64,000 nucleotides of DNA. It comes from Litchfieldia salsa (GTDB taxonomy: Bacteria > Bacillota > Bacilli > Bacillales > Bacillaceae_L). Under the pieces are notes generated by a model. The model was given only the letters and a program-made list of their open reading frames with translations, did no database searches and was not told where the DNA came from. This document shows positions 41,608-49,975 of the stretch, one piece after another; the first letter of the stretch is position 1; every line of letters starts with the position of its first letter. The position numbers and the translations under genes are program-made. The DNA is taken from NCBI RefSeq assembly GCF_900104555.1, contig NZ_FNJU01000003.1:1-64000 (forward strand), in the 5' to 3' direction.

Positions 41608-41973
41608 ATGGAAATTTATAAATTTAATAAAGAAAACGGAAAAAGAATCTCTAAATTCAATTCAGATTTTGTTATGTCCCGTATTATTCAAACGGAGAAG
41701 GCAACCCACATAGGTTGTATGCATTTAGAAGAAAATGGTGTTATTGGTTTTCATCAAGCAGTAGTACCTCAACTTCTGTTAGTTCTGAATGGAGAAGGCT
41801 ATGTTTGTGGTGATAAAAAAGAATACATCAAAGTTCAATCAGGAGATGCTGTCTTTTGGGAGAAAGATGAATGGCACGAAACCAAAACTGATAAAGGTTT
41901 AACTGCTCTTGTTATTGAGAGTGAAGAATTGAAGCCTGAGTTATTTATGCCATTAGTTAATACCTGTAGTTAA
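41608..41973 (+). CDS. Cupin-domain protein
   Basis: A 121-residue single-domain cupin: IGFHQAVVPQLLLVLNGEGYV (cupin motif 1 with His and Glu region), GDAVFWEKDEWHETKTDKGLTAL (motif 2 with His). Metal-binding beta-barrel; enzymatic role unknown. GGAGG precedes the ATG. Its TAA stop forms part of GTTAAACTAAAGGG, the next repeat. Confidence 0.8.
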   Translation: MEIYKFNKENGKRISKFNSDFVMSRIIQTEKATHIGCMHLEENGVIGFHQAVVPQLLLVLNGEGYVCGDKKEYIKVQSGDAVFWEKDEWHETKTDKGLTALVIESEELKPELFMPLVNTCS

Positions 41974-42041
41974 ACTAAAGGGTGCGAGTGTTCAATAAGC
42001 ATTAGCTTTTTGACTAAAGGGCAAGGTTAATCTAAAAAAGG
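41967..42041 (+). repeat. Array repeat overlapping the cupin stop codon
   Basis: AGTTAAACTAAAGGGTGCGAG, AGTGTTCAATAAGCATTAGC, TTTTTGACTAAAGGGCAAGG, TTAATCTAAAAAAGG. Confidence 0.75.
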
Positions 42042-42056
42042 ATTGGGAGTTAAATT

Positions 42057-42259
42057 ATGAACATATTTGATTATTTGGATGAGTTGCAAGCTGATTTGCG
42101 CAGTAAAGGTCTAAAAGAAATTGAAGAAAAGTATTATAACCTTGTTCAAAACTAGCTGGGACAGAAATTACAGATGAAATTAGAAAAGTAGATTTAGAGA
42201 GCTATGAATATCAATTAACAGATTTGCTTCAAGAATCAATAAAATTAGCAACCTCCTGA
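42057..42259 (+). pseudogene. Frameshifted small protein gene
   Basis: From ATG 42057: 32 residues (MNIFDYLDELQADLRSKGLK, EIEEKYYNLVQN), then TAG. One base over it continues LAGTEITDEIRKVDLESYEY to TGA 42257. An indel near 42150 splits what was a protein of about 67 residues. Its 3' end overlaps the glycine-zipper gene on the other strand. Confidence 0.5.
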
Positions 42260-42448
42260 AACACCGCCTATACCAGTACCAATTAGTCCAAATTGAGAAC
42301 CTATCATAGCACCCCCAACGGCATCAGTTAAAGTTCCTGCTGTTTCACTATGGTCACTGGTATCTTGATTAGCATTTCTATCAGCTTTATTATTGCCATT
42401 TTCTGCTGCATTTCCACCAAGGTTATTAAGTTCGTTACTCCGATTCAT
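42245..42448 (-). CDS. Small glycine-zipper protein, possibly bacteriocin-like
   Basis: A 67-residue protein: a polar Asn/Asp-rich first half and a glycine-zipper second half (DAVGGAMIGSQFGLIGTGIGG), ending in SGGC. GGAAGTG precedes the ATG on this strand. Glycine zippers occur in pore-forming class II bacteriocins and membrane-associated stress proteins; no processing or immunity genes are next to it, so the function is open. Confidence 0.55.
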   Translation of the reverse strand: MNRSNELNNLGGNAAENGNNKADRNANQDTSDHSETAGTLTDAVGGAMIGSQFGLIGTGIGGVSGGC

Positions 42449-42595
42449 CTATTCACTTCCTTGTTCATTAATGGGAATTTTCTAATTAGAAAAAGCACAC
42501 CATCCCAAACATATACTACCCAGCTGAAGTAGTTTTACTCACTATATGTTTTAGTAGGAGAGTTCTATTACTAGGTTGTACCTATACTGGTCTGA

Positions 42596-42650
42596 AGTGC
42601 TTTTTTTGTGGAACTTATTAAGCAAACGAAGCGGAGTTCTTCAAGAATAA
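42596..42650 (+). repeat. Array repeat, right part
   Basis: AAGTGCTTTTTTTGTGGAAC, TTATTAAGCAAACGAAGCGG, AGTTCTTCAAGAATAA. Confidence 0.6.
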
Positions 42651-42697
42651 TTAATGACAAAATCGTTAAGTTTGATAAGTAAAGGGGAGGGGTTATA

Positions 42698-43129
42698 ATG
42701 CAGCATCCAATAACAGTAATGGAAGTCATAGTGTCATTAGTTTTTATAATTGGTACTTTTGTAATTTCCTTCTTGTTGCCAAAAAAAAATAGAAAAATTT
42801 ACTTAATTATAGCTTCTCTATTAACTGTGTTATTGCTTTTATTTTTTGTGATTCGTCCTTACTGGGTGGATTCTCAAGTATCAAAAAAGATGGAACAACT
42901 AAATCAATATCTAAGAGATAAATATCCTAATCAAGAATGGACTATCAGCAAACGAGAAGGTAGGCAATATAACCCTTATCACCTAGAAATTGAATTTGAA
43001 AACGAAAAAGGTTGGACATATACCTATTCAGTGACAAATGAAAAAAATATTTGTCAAATCGCTTGGACTCCACCCGAGGGCAAGTTTCCCGACGAAGGTA
43101 AGCATTTTCAAAGTAACCATTGTAAATAA
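42698..43129 (+). CDS. Membrane-anchored protein
   Basis: A 143-residue protein with two N-terminal helices (residues about 8-28 and 34-52) and an external or cytosolic domain with KKMEQLNQYLRDKYPNQEWTI and YHLEIEFENEKGWTYTY, resembling the small YfjL-like domain of some Bacillus lipoproteins. AGGGGAGGGG precedes the ATG. Function unknown. Confidence 0.6.
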   Translation: MQHPITVMEVIVSLVFIIGTFVISFLLPKKNRKIYLIIASLLTVLLLLFFVIRPYWVDSQVSKKMEQLNQYLRDKYPNQEWTISKREGRQYNPYHLEIEFENEKGWTYTYSVTNEKNICQIAWTPPEGKFPDEGKHFQSNHCK

Positions 43130-43182
43130 ACATATTTAGGAAAAAAGTTCTATTAGAAAAAAATGAAAAGTAGGTTTTGATA

Positions 43183-43553
43183 ATGATAAAGGAATGGATA
43201 TTTATTCGATGCCATTTTTATGGTGAGATATTTTCCCCAAAAGTGGTTGAAAAACTAATTGGTAGTACATAAAAAATAAAATTGAAGTTGGAGATATTTC
43301 AAATAGGGGAAAAAACAAAGGTTACCCATCAGATTAAGGCAATGGTGAACTATGTCCTCCAAAGGATTTCAAAGATAACGAAGATTTTGGTCTGTATTGG
43401 ATTGCTTTAACCTTATCATTACATATTGATATTTTTCGTAAATGTGGTGCAGAAAATATAGATTTAGTTATTGGAGTTCGGTATGAAAAACAATTCAATC
43501 TTGTATTTGAACCATTATTAATTAAGTTAATGGGTGAACTATGTTTTTGTTAG
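43183..43553 (+). pseudogene. Decayed DUF4279-like immunity gene
   Basis: The first frame reads MIKEWIFIRCHFYGEIFSPK, VVEKLIGST, then stops. The next frame continues NKIEVGDISNRGKNKGYPSD, stop, GNGELCPPKDFKDNEDFGLYW, IDIFRKCGAENIDLVIGV, NLVFEPLLIKLMGEL to TAG 43551. At least one frameshift and one nonsense codon. Confidence 0.55.
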
Positions 43554-43604
43554 AGTGCTCATATTCAGCACTAGATGACATCAACTTTATTATTGAATAA
43601 TGCC

Positions 43605-43689
43605 CGCACCCTTATTCAACAAACGGGTTGCGATTGTCAATAGGAATAGTCGATTTTTCACTAACGGTGCAGTAATGTTGCATAAGGAA
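43605..43689 (+). repeat. Array repeat copy
   Basis: CCCTTATTCAACAAACGGG, stem GCGATTGTC/AATAGTCGAT, TTTTTCACTAACGGTGCAG, TAATGTTGCATAAGG. Confidence 0.75.
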
Positions 43690-43762
43690 ATGTAGATTCA
43701 CTTTGTGATATAAAAGAAACTTTAAGTTAATTTCAATCGTCAAATAATTCAAGGGGAACTTT

Positions 43763-44179
43763 ATGACTAAGAATTTAGGAATCATCTTAACTTGCTTAAT
43801 GTTTTTATTCCTTTTTGGTTGCTCAAATTCAAATACAAACTCAAAAGGATATGTGCCGTCTGAAACAGATGTTGTAAGTAGAAATTTTGGTGAGATAACA
43901 AATGAAAGCAGATTAAAAGAATTTGTTCAAAATACAGAGAAAGGACAACAAGATACTATCCGCGTGGTTGCTTACACAAAAGAGGGAGACACGATATTAA
44001 CAGATTTAGTTTTTGATGGCGAGAGTTTAGAAGTTACAAGAGATAGTACAAGGGATGAGTAAGGTAACGGCGAAATCAAAACATTTAAATGTGAGAGTAT
44101 CTTAGTTGAAGGAAAAAAATACTCTATTAAAGGTTGCAAGGGGTACAAAATTCCTTATTACTTAGCTAAAAGTTTTTAG
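43763..44179 (+). pseudogene. DUF4362-type lipoprotein with a nonsense codon
   Basis: Signal peptide with lipobox LFGCS (Cys20) and the DUF4362 core (RLKEFVQNTEKGQQDTIRVV, YTKEGDTILTDLVFDG, SRDE). An in-frame TAA at 44060-44062 stops it after 99 residues, but the same frame continues GNGEIKTFKCESILVEGKKY to TAG 44177, the normal C-terminus. A shortened lipoprotein may still be made. GGGG site upstream. Confidence 0.7.
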
Positions 44180-44197
44180 GAAAAGAGATGTTTCCAT

Positions 44198-44272
44198 CTT
44201 ATTAAAGTAACAGGGGCGAGTGTTCAATAAGGCAGTCGCTTCTAGTGCGAACGGGAGGATTGTTGAATAAAT
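44198..44272 (+). repeat. Array repeat copy
   Basis: CTTATTAAAGTAACAGGGGCG, GCGAGTG/CAGTCGC stem, TCTAGTGCGAACGGGAGG, ATTGTTGAATAAATC. Confidence 0.75.
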
Positions 44273-44305
44273 CAATTTAGTTCTTAGGAAAATGAGGTAA
44301 TAATT

Positions 44306-44695
44306 ATGAAGAAGATTGTAGTAAGGCTTATGGCTTTATTAGTTGTTTTAGTAATATGTAGTACACCAGCATGTGCAAATATCACTAATGAAGCTGAAAC
44401 GGAATTATGCGAAACACTAAAACTGGCACTAATAAATAGCCTAAGAGAACCAGTAGATAAAGCAATCGTTGAGATATAAAAGAATGATAAAAAAGCACCA
44501 AAAGGCCTTACTTAGGCGTCATACGAAACAGAGATGCTTAAAATAAAGCAGTTAAGTGGGATTGGTGGAGTATATGAGATAACGCTAAAAGTGTACCCTT
44601 ATTACCGATCTCATTGGGGTTATTGGGAAGATGAAGTTGTGGTTAATTCAAATGGCGATTTAATAAAATATAAGCATTTAAAAACATATCCTTGA
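44306..44695 (+). pseudogene. DUF3888-type secreted protein with two nonsense codons
   Basis: One continuous frame from ATG 44306: signal peptide (KKIVVRLMALLVVLVICST), ETELCETLKLALINSLREPV, DKAIVEI-stop, DDKKAPKGLT-like segment, stop, ASYETEMLKIKQLSGIGGVYEITLKVYPYY and a final NSNGDLIKYKHLKTYP. TAA and TAG interrupt a DUF3888 domain. Two different stop codons and no hairpins exclude recoding. Confidence 0.7.
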
Positions 44696-44782
44696 ATTTC
44701 AACGGGGGCGAATGAACAACAAGCATTTTGGATCAGGCAGCTGCTGATCCTTTTCTGTTACGGAGCAGTTTAATTGAAGAGA
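44696..44782 (+). repeat. Array repeat copy, long form
   Basis: TTTCAACGGGGGCGAATG, inner stem GGATCAG/CTGATCC, TTTTCTGTTACGGAGCAG, TTTAATTGAAGAG. Confidence 0.75.
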
Positions 44783-44905
44783 AAGAAAAAACTATTAATG
44801 CATATGACAAATTTAGTGAACTGAAGGGTCATACTAATATAAAAAAGGTGTGACATTTGTGAAGCGAACGTTAGTTCTTTTTCGTTAATTTCATTACCAG
44901 TATTA

Positions 44906-45145
44906 TTGGGATTAGTTAAAGAGAAACAAGATGAGTGTCTTCCTTGTAAAGAATGCTATGACATAGCTTGGGATGATGGATATGGGCTTGGATTGGCAAC
45001 AGGCGAAATACGTGAAAGATATAGTATCGTTCGAACCCTTATAAAAATGGGTAAAACAGACAAAGAAATTATTAATATGGCAACAACCAGCTATGTTGAG
45101 GTAAAGGACATAAAGAATATCATAGTTTTTTTGAATTTGAAGTAA
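44906..45145 (+). pseudogene. Remnant with tandem recombinase/Rpn-like C-terminal repeats
   Basis: A TTG-started frame (DECLPCKECYDIAWDDGYGLG, EIRERYSIVRTLIKMGKTDKEI). A related unit follows out of frame at 45148-45230 (YELIRTLLKEGKTDEEIVK). Such R-x-x-L-L-x-x-G-K-x-x-EEI helices occur at the C-termini of Rpn/PD-(D/E)XK-type proteins. No catalytic part is left. Probably decayed. Confidence 0.35.
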
Positions 45146-45344
45146 CGAGGTATGAACTTATCAGGACTCTTTTAAAAGAAGGGAAAACAGATGAAGAAAT
45201 TGTCAAAAAGCACATTCAAGTTTTTATGAATTGAAGCAGGTGAAAAACCTACTTAAGTATAATGGAAAATTCAAATGGGAAGTGAAGTAAAGCACTTATT
45301 ATAATTGAAAGCGACAGGTCTTGGTGAACTAAACGAACATATTG

Positions 45345-45392
45345 TGAAGGTATGTACTTAAGGCTAACGGGTTCGTTATGTTTAACAAGAGA
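45345..45392 (+). repeat. Partial array repeat at the duplication border
   Basis: TTGTGAAGGTATGTACTTAAGG, CTAACGGGTTCG, TTATGTTTAACAAGAG. It adjoins the left end of duplication copy 2. Confidence 0.6.
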
Positions 45393-46141
45393 AATGATAA
45401 TAAAACAGCACCAATTTCTGAATACACAAGAAAAATATGAAGGGTGATCTTCAGCAAGAAGCGAGAGTGTTGAAGATTTAAAATATATCGCAATGATAAT
45501 ATAACTTTTCAAATAATAATGAAATTAGATAACCAGTTTTACAGCGAAGGCATTTTTAAATAATGTATGTACATTCATTTGTGAAGAATGTCTTAAATTA
45601 AATAAATTTTCGAAAAGATACATGCATGTTCTGCAGGTTTTAATTCCACCTTATATATACGGTATTTAGCTAAGAGAAAAACCCATTGAAAACTATCACA
45701 ATTAAATTGTACACAAACATTTTATTATGTTACAACCTATAGAGAGTTAACTATAATAGGGGGCTATATAAATGGAAGAAATTAAACACTTATTATCTAT
45801 GGCATTAAAGTCAAACAAAAAAGTAATTAAAGGCCAGGAATTCAGTATTGAGGCACAATTAAATGGATTAGATGATTATATTAATCTTTATGCTAAAGAT
45901 GTTGTAGTGGCTGTATATGATGCAATTGACGAAGATTTAAATATACTCAACCATGACTATAGGAAAGTAGTTATATTTTTGGTGAATGTCTGGAAGAAGA
46001 GGGTATGGAAGTATACATAGATGAGGGTTTAATGGATTGATGATTTTGGATAATGAGATCTTAAGTTGTATAACAATCTTCAGCAATTAAAAGCGCTAAT
46101 GTTTAATAAAGATTGTTAGTTTCATTAATGTGTGTTTGACT
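45391..46141 (+). repeat. Segmental duplication, copy 2
   Basis: The partner of 19053-19795. Differences are mostly single bases plus small indels; a 15-base insertion is present near 45700. The border sequence TTCATTAATGTGTGTTTGAC ends both copies. Confidence 0.85.
45772..46040 (+). pseudogene. Frameshifted copy of the 19426 gene
   Basis: Identical start (MEEIKHLLSMALKSNKK...) but one T is missing from the T-run near 45977, so the tail FFGECLEEEGMEVYIDEGL is replaced by a false one ending at 46020. The original reading frame is otherwise intact to TGA 46038-46040. Confidence 0.75.
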
Positions 46142-46229
46142 CATACTGGCAACAAAGATTGGTATAATTCCGGAAAAATTAGAACCGTAATCTGTTATTA
46201 TTTGGTATTATTTTATTATGAAGATTTTC

Positions 46230-46262
46230 ACTTAATCTAACGGGTCATTTAATTGATTAACT
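46230..46262 (+). repeat. Partial array repeat
   Basis: ACTTAATCTAACGGGTCATT with TAATTGATTAAC. Confidence 0.5.
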
Positions 46263-46317
46263 TTTATAATTATTTCAAGAATATGGCTACTTTAAGATTG
46301 AGAGGGGATAAAAGTAA

Positions 46318-46869
46318 ATGGAAACGACAAAAAACAGAAATGAGATATGGGAATGGATTAAGGCACTTTTTATTGCAATTGCATTAGCCTTTATTTTGCC
46401 TACCTTTCTATTCACTCCAATTTTAGTTGAAGGTTCTTCAATTGAACCTACTTTGGAAGACCAAAATCGGCTGATTGTGACCAAAATAGGTGAACCGAAA
46501 AGATTTGATATAATTGTTTTTCACGCAACCGAGAGTAAGGATTACAAAAAACGTGTTATTGGATTACCTGGAGATCGGATTGAGTATAAAGAAGATAAAT
46601 TATATATAAATGGAAAGCTTTACGATGAACCTTATTTAGACGACTATAAACAAGAAGTAGTGGATGGACCATTAACGGGTTCGTTTACTTTAAAAGAAAC
46701 ACCTGTGGGCAGTGAAGTAGTTCCAGAGGGACATTTTTTTGTTATGGGTGATAATAGGCGAAATAGCACAGACAGTCGCCATATTGGTGCTATTCCTTTT
46801 AAAAAGATAGTAGGAACAACAAGAATTGTTTACTTTCCCATTCCAGAAATAAAAATAATCAATAAGTAG
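46318..46869 (+). CDS. Signal peptidase I
   Basis: A 183-residue membrane-bound type I signal peptidase that removes signal peptides from exported proteins. One N-terminal membrane helix (about residues 12-32), box B ILVEGSSIEPTL with nucleophile Ser41, box D DYKKRVIGLPGDRIEYKED with Lys78, box E GHFFVMGDNRRNSTDSRHIG. The residue after the catalytic Ser is Ile, where Met is normal. It is an extra, single-gene cassette, so probably a paralogue of the housekeeping enzyme. Confidence 0.9.
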   Translation: METTKNRNEIWEWIKALFIAIALAFILPTFLFTPILVEGSSIEPTLEDQNRLIVTKIGEPKRFDIIVFHATESKDYKKRVIGLPGDRIEYKEDKLYINGKLYDEPYLDDYKQEVVDGPLTGSFTLKETPVGSEVVPEGHFFVMGDNRRNSTDSRHIGAIPFKKIVGTTRIVYFPIPEIKIINK

Positions 46870-46910
46870 AGTTATATTTAGAACAGCGGAAAACATATCG
46901 GAGTCAAATT

Positions 46911-46990
46911 CTCTACGGGGGCTGATCTTGAAGAAGGATAAGTTCCTTTTTTGTGGAAGTTTTAAGCTAACAGAGAAGGATAGTGTAATT
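46911..46990 (+). repeat. Array repeat copy, CTTATC-related stem
   Basis: TCTACGGGGGCTGATC, GATCTTGAAGAAGGAT, AAGTTCCTTTTTTGTGGAAG, TTTTAAGCTAACAGAGAAGG, ATAGTGTAATT. Confidence 0.7.
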
Positions 46991-47048
46991 AAAACGATAA
47001 AATAAAAAAAATGAAAAAATGGCTATTATTTGAAAAGGAGGGATATAA

Positions 47049-47324
47049 ATGAACGCTATTTATCGTTGGATTGTTTTTATTTTTCTTGCTCTCATTACTG
47101 TTTTAATGGTCAACAAAGGAATAGATTTATGGTCTCTTGGAACAAATGTGGATGGTGATGGTATTGGGGTACACTTTTTAGGATTAGAAATAAATGACCG
47201 AGTACCAGAAGCGAATATTCCTTCATATGCCATTGGTTTCTTTGTTGCAAGTTTTATTACTTTATTAATTGCCCTTACACTTGTAGGAAAAACTTTCTTA
47301 AAGGTAAAAGGAAATATGAAATAA
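47049..47324 (+). CDS. Two-helix membrane protein
   Basis: A 91-residue membrane protein: helix 1 residues 4-22, loop with DLWSLGTNVDGDGIGVHFLG, helix 2 residues 61-82. AAAAGGAGGG precedes the ATG. Family not recognised. The following gene starts 45 bases later and may be co-transcribed. Confidence 0.6.
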   Translation: MNAIYRWIVFIFLALITVLMVNKGIDLWSLGTNVDGDGIGVHFLGLEINDRVPEANIPSYAIGFFVASFITLLIALTLVGKTFLKVKGNMK

Positions 47325-47368
47325 TAATAGATTAATCATAGTATTTTACAAACCAACGGGGTGAAAGA

Positions 47369-47695
47369 ATGAATGAAAATATAGAAAAATCGAATGATGG
47401 ATATACAATTTTTAAACCAACAGGAGTACGTCATGAATATCCTCATGTTGACTTAGTTAAACAACAAGTTACCTGTATTGTTCTATATAGAGAGGAAACT
47501 TATATGACTGTAATTGTTGATTTAAAACATGATAAAATCCAAGTTCAGGGAGACGTTGATGAATTGGGAGATTTAAGCATGGATAGAGAAGCTCTTATTG
47601 ATATGTTCAAACAACAGGCATGCTTTTTTATTGATAATAATATCTCTAATCCCCAAAAATATTACAAAGAATTAATAAATAATGAATCTTACTAA
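47369..47695 (+). CDS. Hypothetical small protein
   Basis: A 108-residue soluble protein (TIFKPTGVRHEYPHVDLVKQ, YMTVIVDLKHDKIQVQGDVDELG). GGGGTGAAAG precedes the ATG; 45 bases from the preceding membrane protein gene. Ends in TAC-TAAACTAACG, abutting the next repeat. Family not recognised. Confidence 0.6.
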   Translation: MNENIEKSNDGYTIFKPTGVRHEYPHVDLVKQQVTCIVLYREETYMTVIVDLKHDKIQVQGDVDELGDLSMDREALIDMFKQQACFFIDNNISNPQKYYKELINNESY

Positions 47696-47768
47696 ACTAA
47701 CGCTGGACGATGCTTCAATAAAGAAGTACCGCCTTTTCTTATTGAATTAGTGATCAGATTCCTTGAAT
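47692..47768 (+). repeat. Array repeat copy overlapping a stop codon
   Basis: CTAAACTAACGCTGGACG, GATGCTTCAATAAAGAAGTACCG, TTTTCTTATTGAATTAGTGATC, AGATTCCTTGAAT. Confidence 0.7.
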
Positions 47769-47839
47769 ATCCTGTTAAAATCACAACTAATAATGAAAGC
47801 ACCACCAAAAGTGATTTGTGTTTTTGAGAGTTCCATCTC

Positions 47840-47930
47840 CCTTCTTCAACTCTACTGCATCTTTAGTTTAATAAATTCTATAAAAATAGCGTCAATCCCT
47901 CAGGATCAAATCACCCGTTTGTTGAAGAAG
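47840..47930 (-). repeat. Array repeat copy in reverse orientation
   Basis: Read on the - strand: CTTCTTCAACAAACGGGTG, stem TTTGATCCTG/AGGGATTGACGC, TTTTTATAGAATTTATTAAAC, TAAAGATGCAG, TAGAGTTGAAGAAGG. A complete copy, and the only clear inverted one in the window; no gene is attached on its left. Confidence 0.8.
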
Positions 47931-48013
47931 AACATCTACTTTAACAGTAAAAATTATCCATCCTAAGCCTTGTAACAGAGTACCTAGTCTTATATTTAAT
48001 CTCTCTTCACCAA

Positions 48014-48056
48014 CTTCATATATACATATAATGGTATATTTAATTTATATATGAAG
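48014..48056. promoter_or_regulatory. Inverted repeat upstream of the MFS gene, possible operator
   Basis: CTTCATATATA (48014-48024) and TATATATGAAG (48046-48056) flank a TATAATGG sequence that could be the -10 region. It suggests repressor control of the exporter. Confidence 0.5.
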
Positions 48057-48076
48057 AGAAAGGGGAGGTTAAGTAA

Positions 48077-49300
48077 ATGGGAGCTTGGAAAAATCCTATT
48101 CTTTTAATATCAGGAATCGGAATTTCATATTTAGGAAATTGGATTTATTTGATAGCACTTAATATTTCAATTCTGAATTTGACTGGCTCTGCTGCAGCTG
48201 TGGCAGGACTGTTTATTATTAGACCTATCGCCATCTTAATTACTAATACTTGGTCAGGTAGTGTTATTGATCGAGTAAACAAAAGAAAACTAATGATATT
48301 TATTGATATTGTAAGAGGGTTGTTGGTTCTTTTGATTCCGTTTATTGAAAACTTATGGATCATTTATATGATTCTATTGCTGATTAATATGGTAGGAGCA
48401 TTTTTCGGACCAAGTTCATCGATATATATAACAAAATTAGTTCCAACTGAAAATCGAAAAAGATTTAATTCAATTATGAGCATGACTAGTTCAGGTGCTT
48501 TTCTGTTAGGTCCAGCAATCGCTGGAATCCTAATTATATATGTAGGCACGGAACTATGTATCATCATCAATGCTATTACTTTTATTATTTGTGCTTTCTT
48601 CATTTATCTCCTTCCTAACGTTGATGAGAATATAGAAAGTGTAAGAGATCCAATACGTTGGAGAATTCTTTTAGAAGATTGGAAGGTAGTTAGAAAGTTC
48701 GCTATGAACTCTAAATTTTTTATATTAGTTTATTTATTATTTCAAGGTGCAATGTTAATCGGATTTGCTTTAGATTCACAAGAGGTAACATTTATAAAAC
48801 AACACCTTCAGTTATCAGATCGTGATTACGGACTTATCGTTAGCATAACTGGTATAGGTGCTTTAGCTGGGGCGTTTATGTCTGCACTGATAGCGAAGAA
48901 GATATCATTAAAAATATATATAGGGGCTGGGATGTTCTTAACATCAATTGGCTATGTCTTCTTTTATTCGTCATCTAGCTTTGTAACAGCAACGGTTGCA
49001 TTTGTGTTTTTAGGCTTCTTTATGGCATTTGCTAATGCTGGTTACGCCACTTTTTTCCAAAACAATGTACCAGTTACTATTATGGGAAGGTTTGGAAGTA
49101 TCGCTGATATGCTACAGGGAATTATCCAAATTGGGTTTACCCTTATTTTAGGTTTTTTCGCTGAATGGTTCTCTCTACAATTTGTATGTATTACATTTTC
49201 TCTCGGGGGTTCATTACTGGCATTCGTTCTCTTTACGACAATATTAATGCCATCTAAAGCAAGTTTTTTTAGTGAAAAGGATAAGGTAGTTAATGGTTAA
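48077..49300 (+). CDS. MFS transporter, macrolide-efflux type
   Basis: A 407-residue major facilitator with twelve predicted helices. The N-terminal part (AAAVAGLFIIRPIAILITNTW-SG-SVIDRVNKRKLMIFIDIVRG) has the D-R-x-x-K/R-K motif between helices 2 and 3, typical of the MFS_3/MefA-like exporters. GGGGAGG precedes the ATG. Likely drug or metabolite export. Upstream sequence contains an operator-like inverted repeat. Confidence 0.85.
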   Translation: MGAWKNPILLISGIGISYLGNWIYLIALNISILNLTGSAAAVAGLFIIRPIAILITNTWSGSVIDRVNKRKLMIFIDIVRGLLVLLIPFIENLWIIYMILLLINMVGAFFGPSSSIYITKLVPTENRKRFNSIMSMTSSGAFLLGPAIAGILIIYVGTELCIIINAITFIICAFFIYLLPNVDENIESVRDPIRWRILLEDWKVVRKFAMNSKFFILVYLLFQGAMLIGFALDSQEVTFIKQHLQLSDRDYGLIVSITGIGALAGAFMSALIAKKISLKIYIGAGMFLTSIGYVFFYSSSSFVTATVAFVFLGFFMAFANAGYATFFQNNVPVTIMGRFGSIADMLQGIIQIGFTLILGFFAEWFSLQFVCITFSLGGSLLAFVLFTTILMPSKASFFSEKDKVVNG

Positions 49301-49449
49301 GTGAAAAATGGAGGAATCATATGGAAAGACAATTAATGATTTAATAGGAGATATTCTAGATGGAGTGTTTGAAGATTCAATATTCTGAAACCTAAGGGTC
49401 TTTTTTTCGTAAATATAGTTAAGCTCACAGAGAATTGGAGGGATTTCAA

Positions 49450-49761
49450 ATGAAAAGATACATTGGATTTGTATTATTGGTGTTAGTGTTTGAATTAGGA
49501 CTGCTATTTGGAATATCTATATTCTTCGATACGGACTTATTAAGTACGATGTTTTTCGGATCTATACTTTTTTCTGTTTTTGCTTTTATCTTAGGTTCAA
49601 GTGGAGATGTATTTTCGGCTCATTCTCATGCAGCTACATTTGAAGCATCAGGTGGTAATTATAAACCAAATTCTGAAAAACTAACTTTAAAAATTGGACC
49701 TCTTCTTTCAGGCTCAATCTTGTGTTTCATCGTTTATATAGTCATGGAGGTAGTTATGTGA
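49450..49761 (+). CDS. Small membrane protein
   Basis: A 103-residue protein with three hydrophobic segments (about residues 3-25, 30-48, 80-100) and a polar middle DVFSAHSHAATFEASGGNYKP. ATG 49450 follows GGAGGG; the TTG at 49435 overlaps it. Upstream (49301-49434) there is only a short gene remnant (KTINDLIGDILDGVFED). Family not recognised. Confidence 0.6.
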   Translation: MKRYIGFVLLVLVFELGLLFGISIFFDTDLLSTMFFGSILFSVFAFILGSSGDVFSAHSHAATFEASGGNYKPNSEKLTLKIGPLLSGSILCFIVYIVMEVVM

Positions 49762-49898
49762 AGAAAGACTTTAAAACATTTTCACCTCTCCATCCTGTTA
49801 GTAGTCATTCTCACACTAGTTTTAATTGATGATCAATAGATGTCAAATATAGTAAAGGAATTAAAAGAGGAACTTCTGTTTTTAGACTTTGGTTAGAA

Positions 49899-49958
49899 GT
49901 TATTCCACAAACGGGTAGCGAATGCTGTTCAAGGCTAATTGCATTTCTTTTTTAAGAG
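49899..49958 (+). repeat. Array repeat copy, incomplete
   Basis: GTTATTCCACAAACGGGTAGCG, AATGC/GCATT stem, TTTCTTTTTTAAGAG. Confidence 0.65.
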
Positions 49959-49975
49959 ATTGGAGGTGAAATCAA

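Noticed and set aside
44306-44695. Stop-codon read-through in the DUF3888-like gene
   Set aside because: The interruptions are TAA and TAG, neither of which is recoded by the Sec system; nonsense mutations are simpler.
47763-47966. A 67-residue + strand ORF
   Set aside because: Most of it is the reverse-oriented repeat copy translated by chance; no ribosome binding site.
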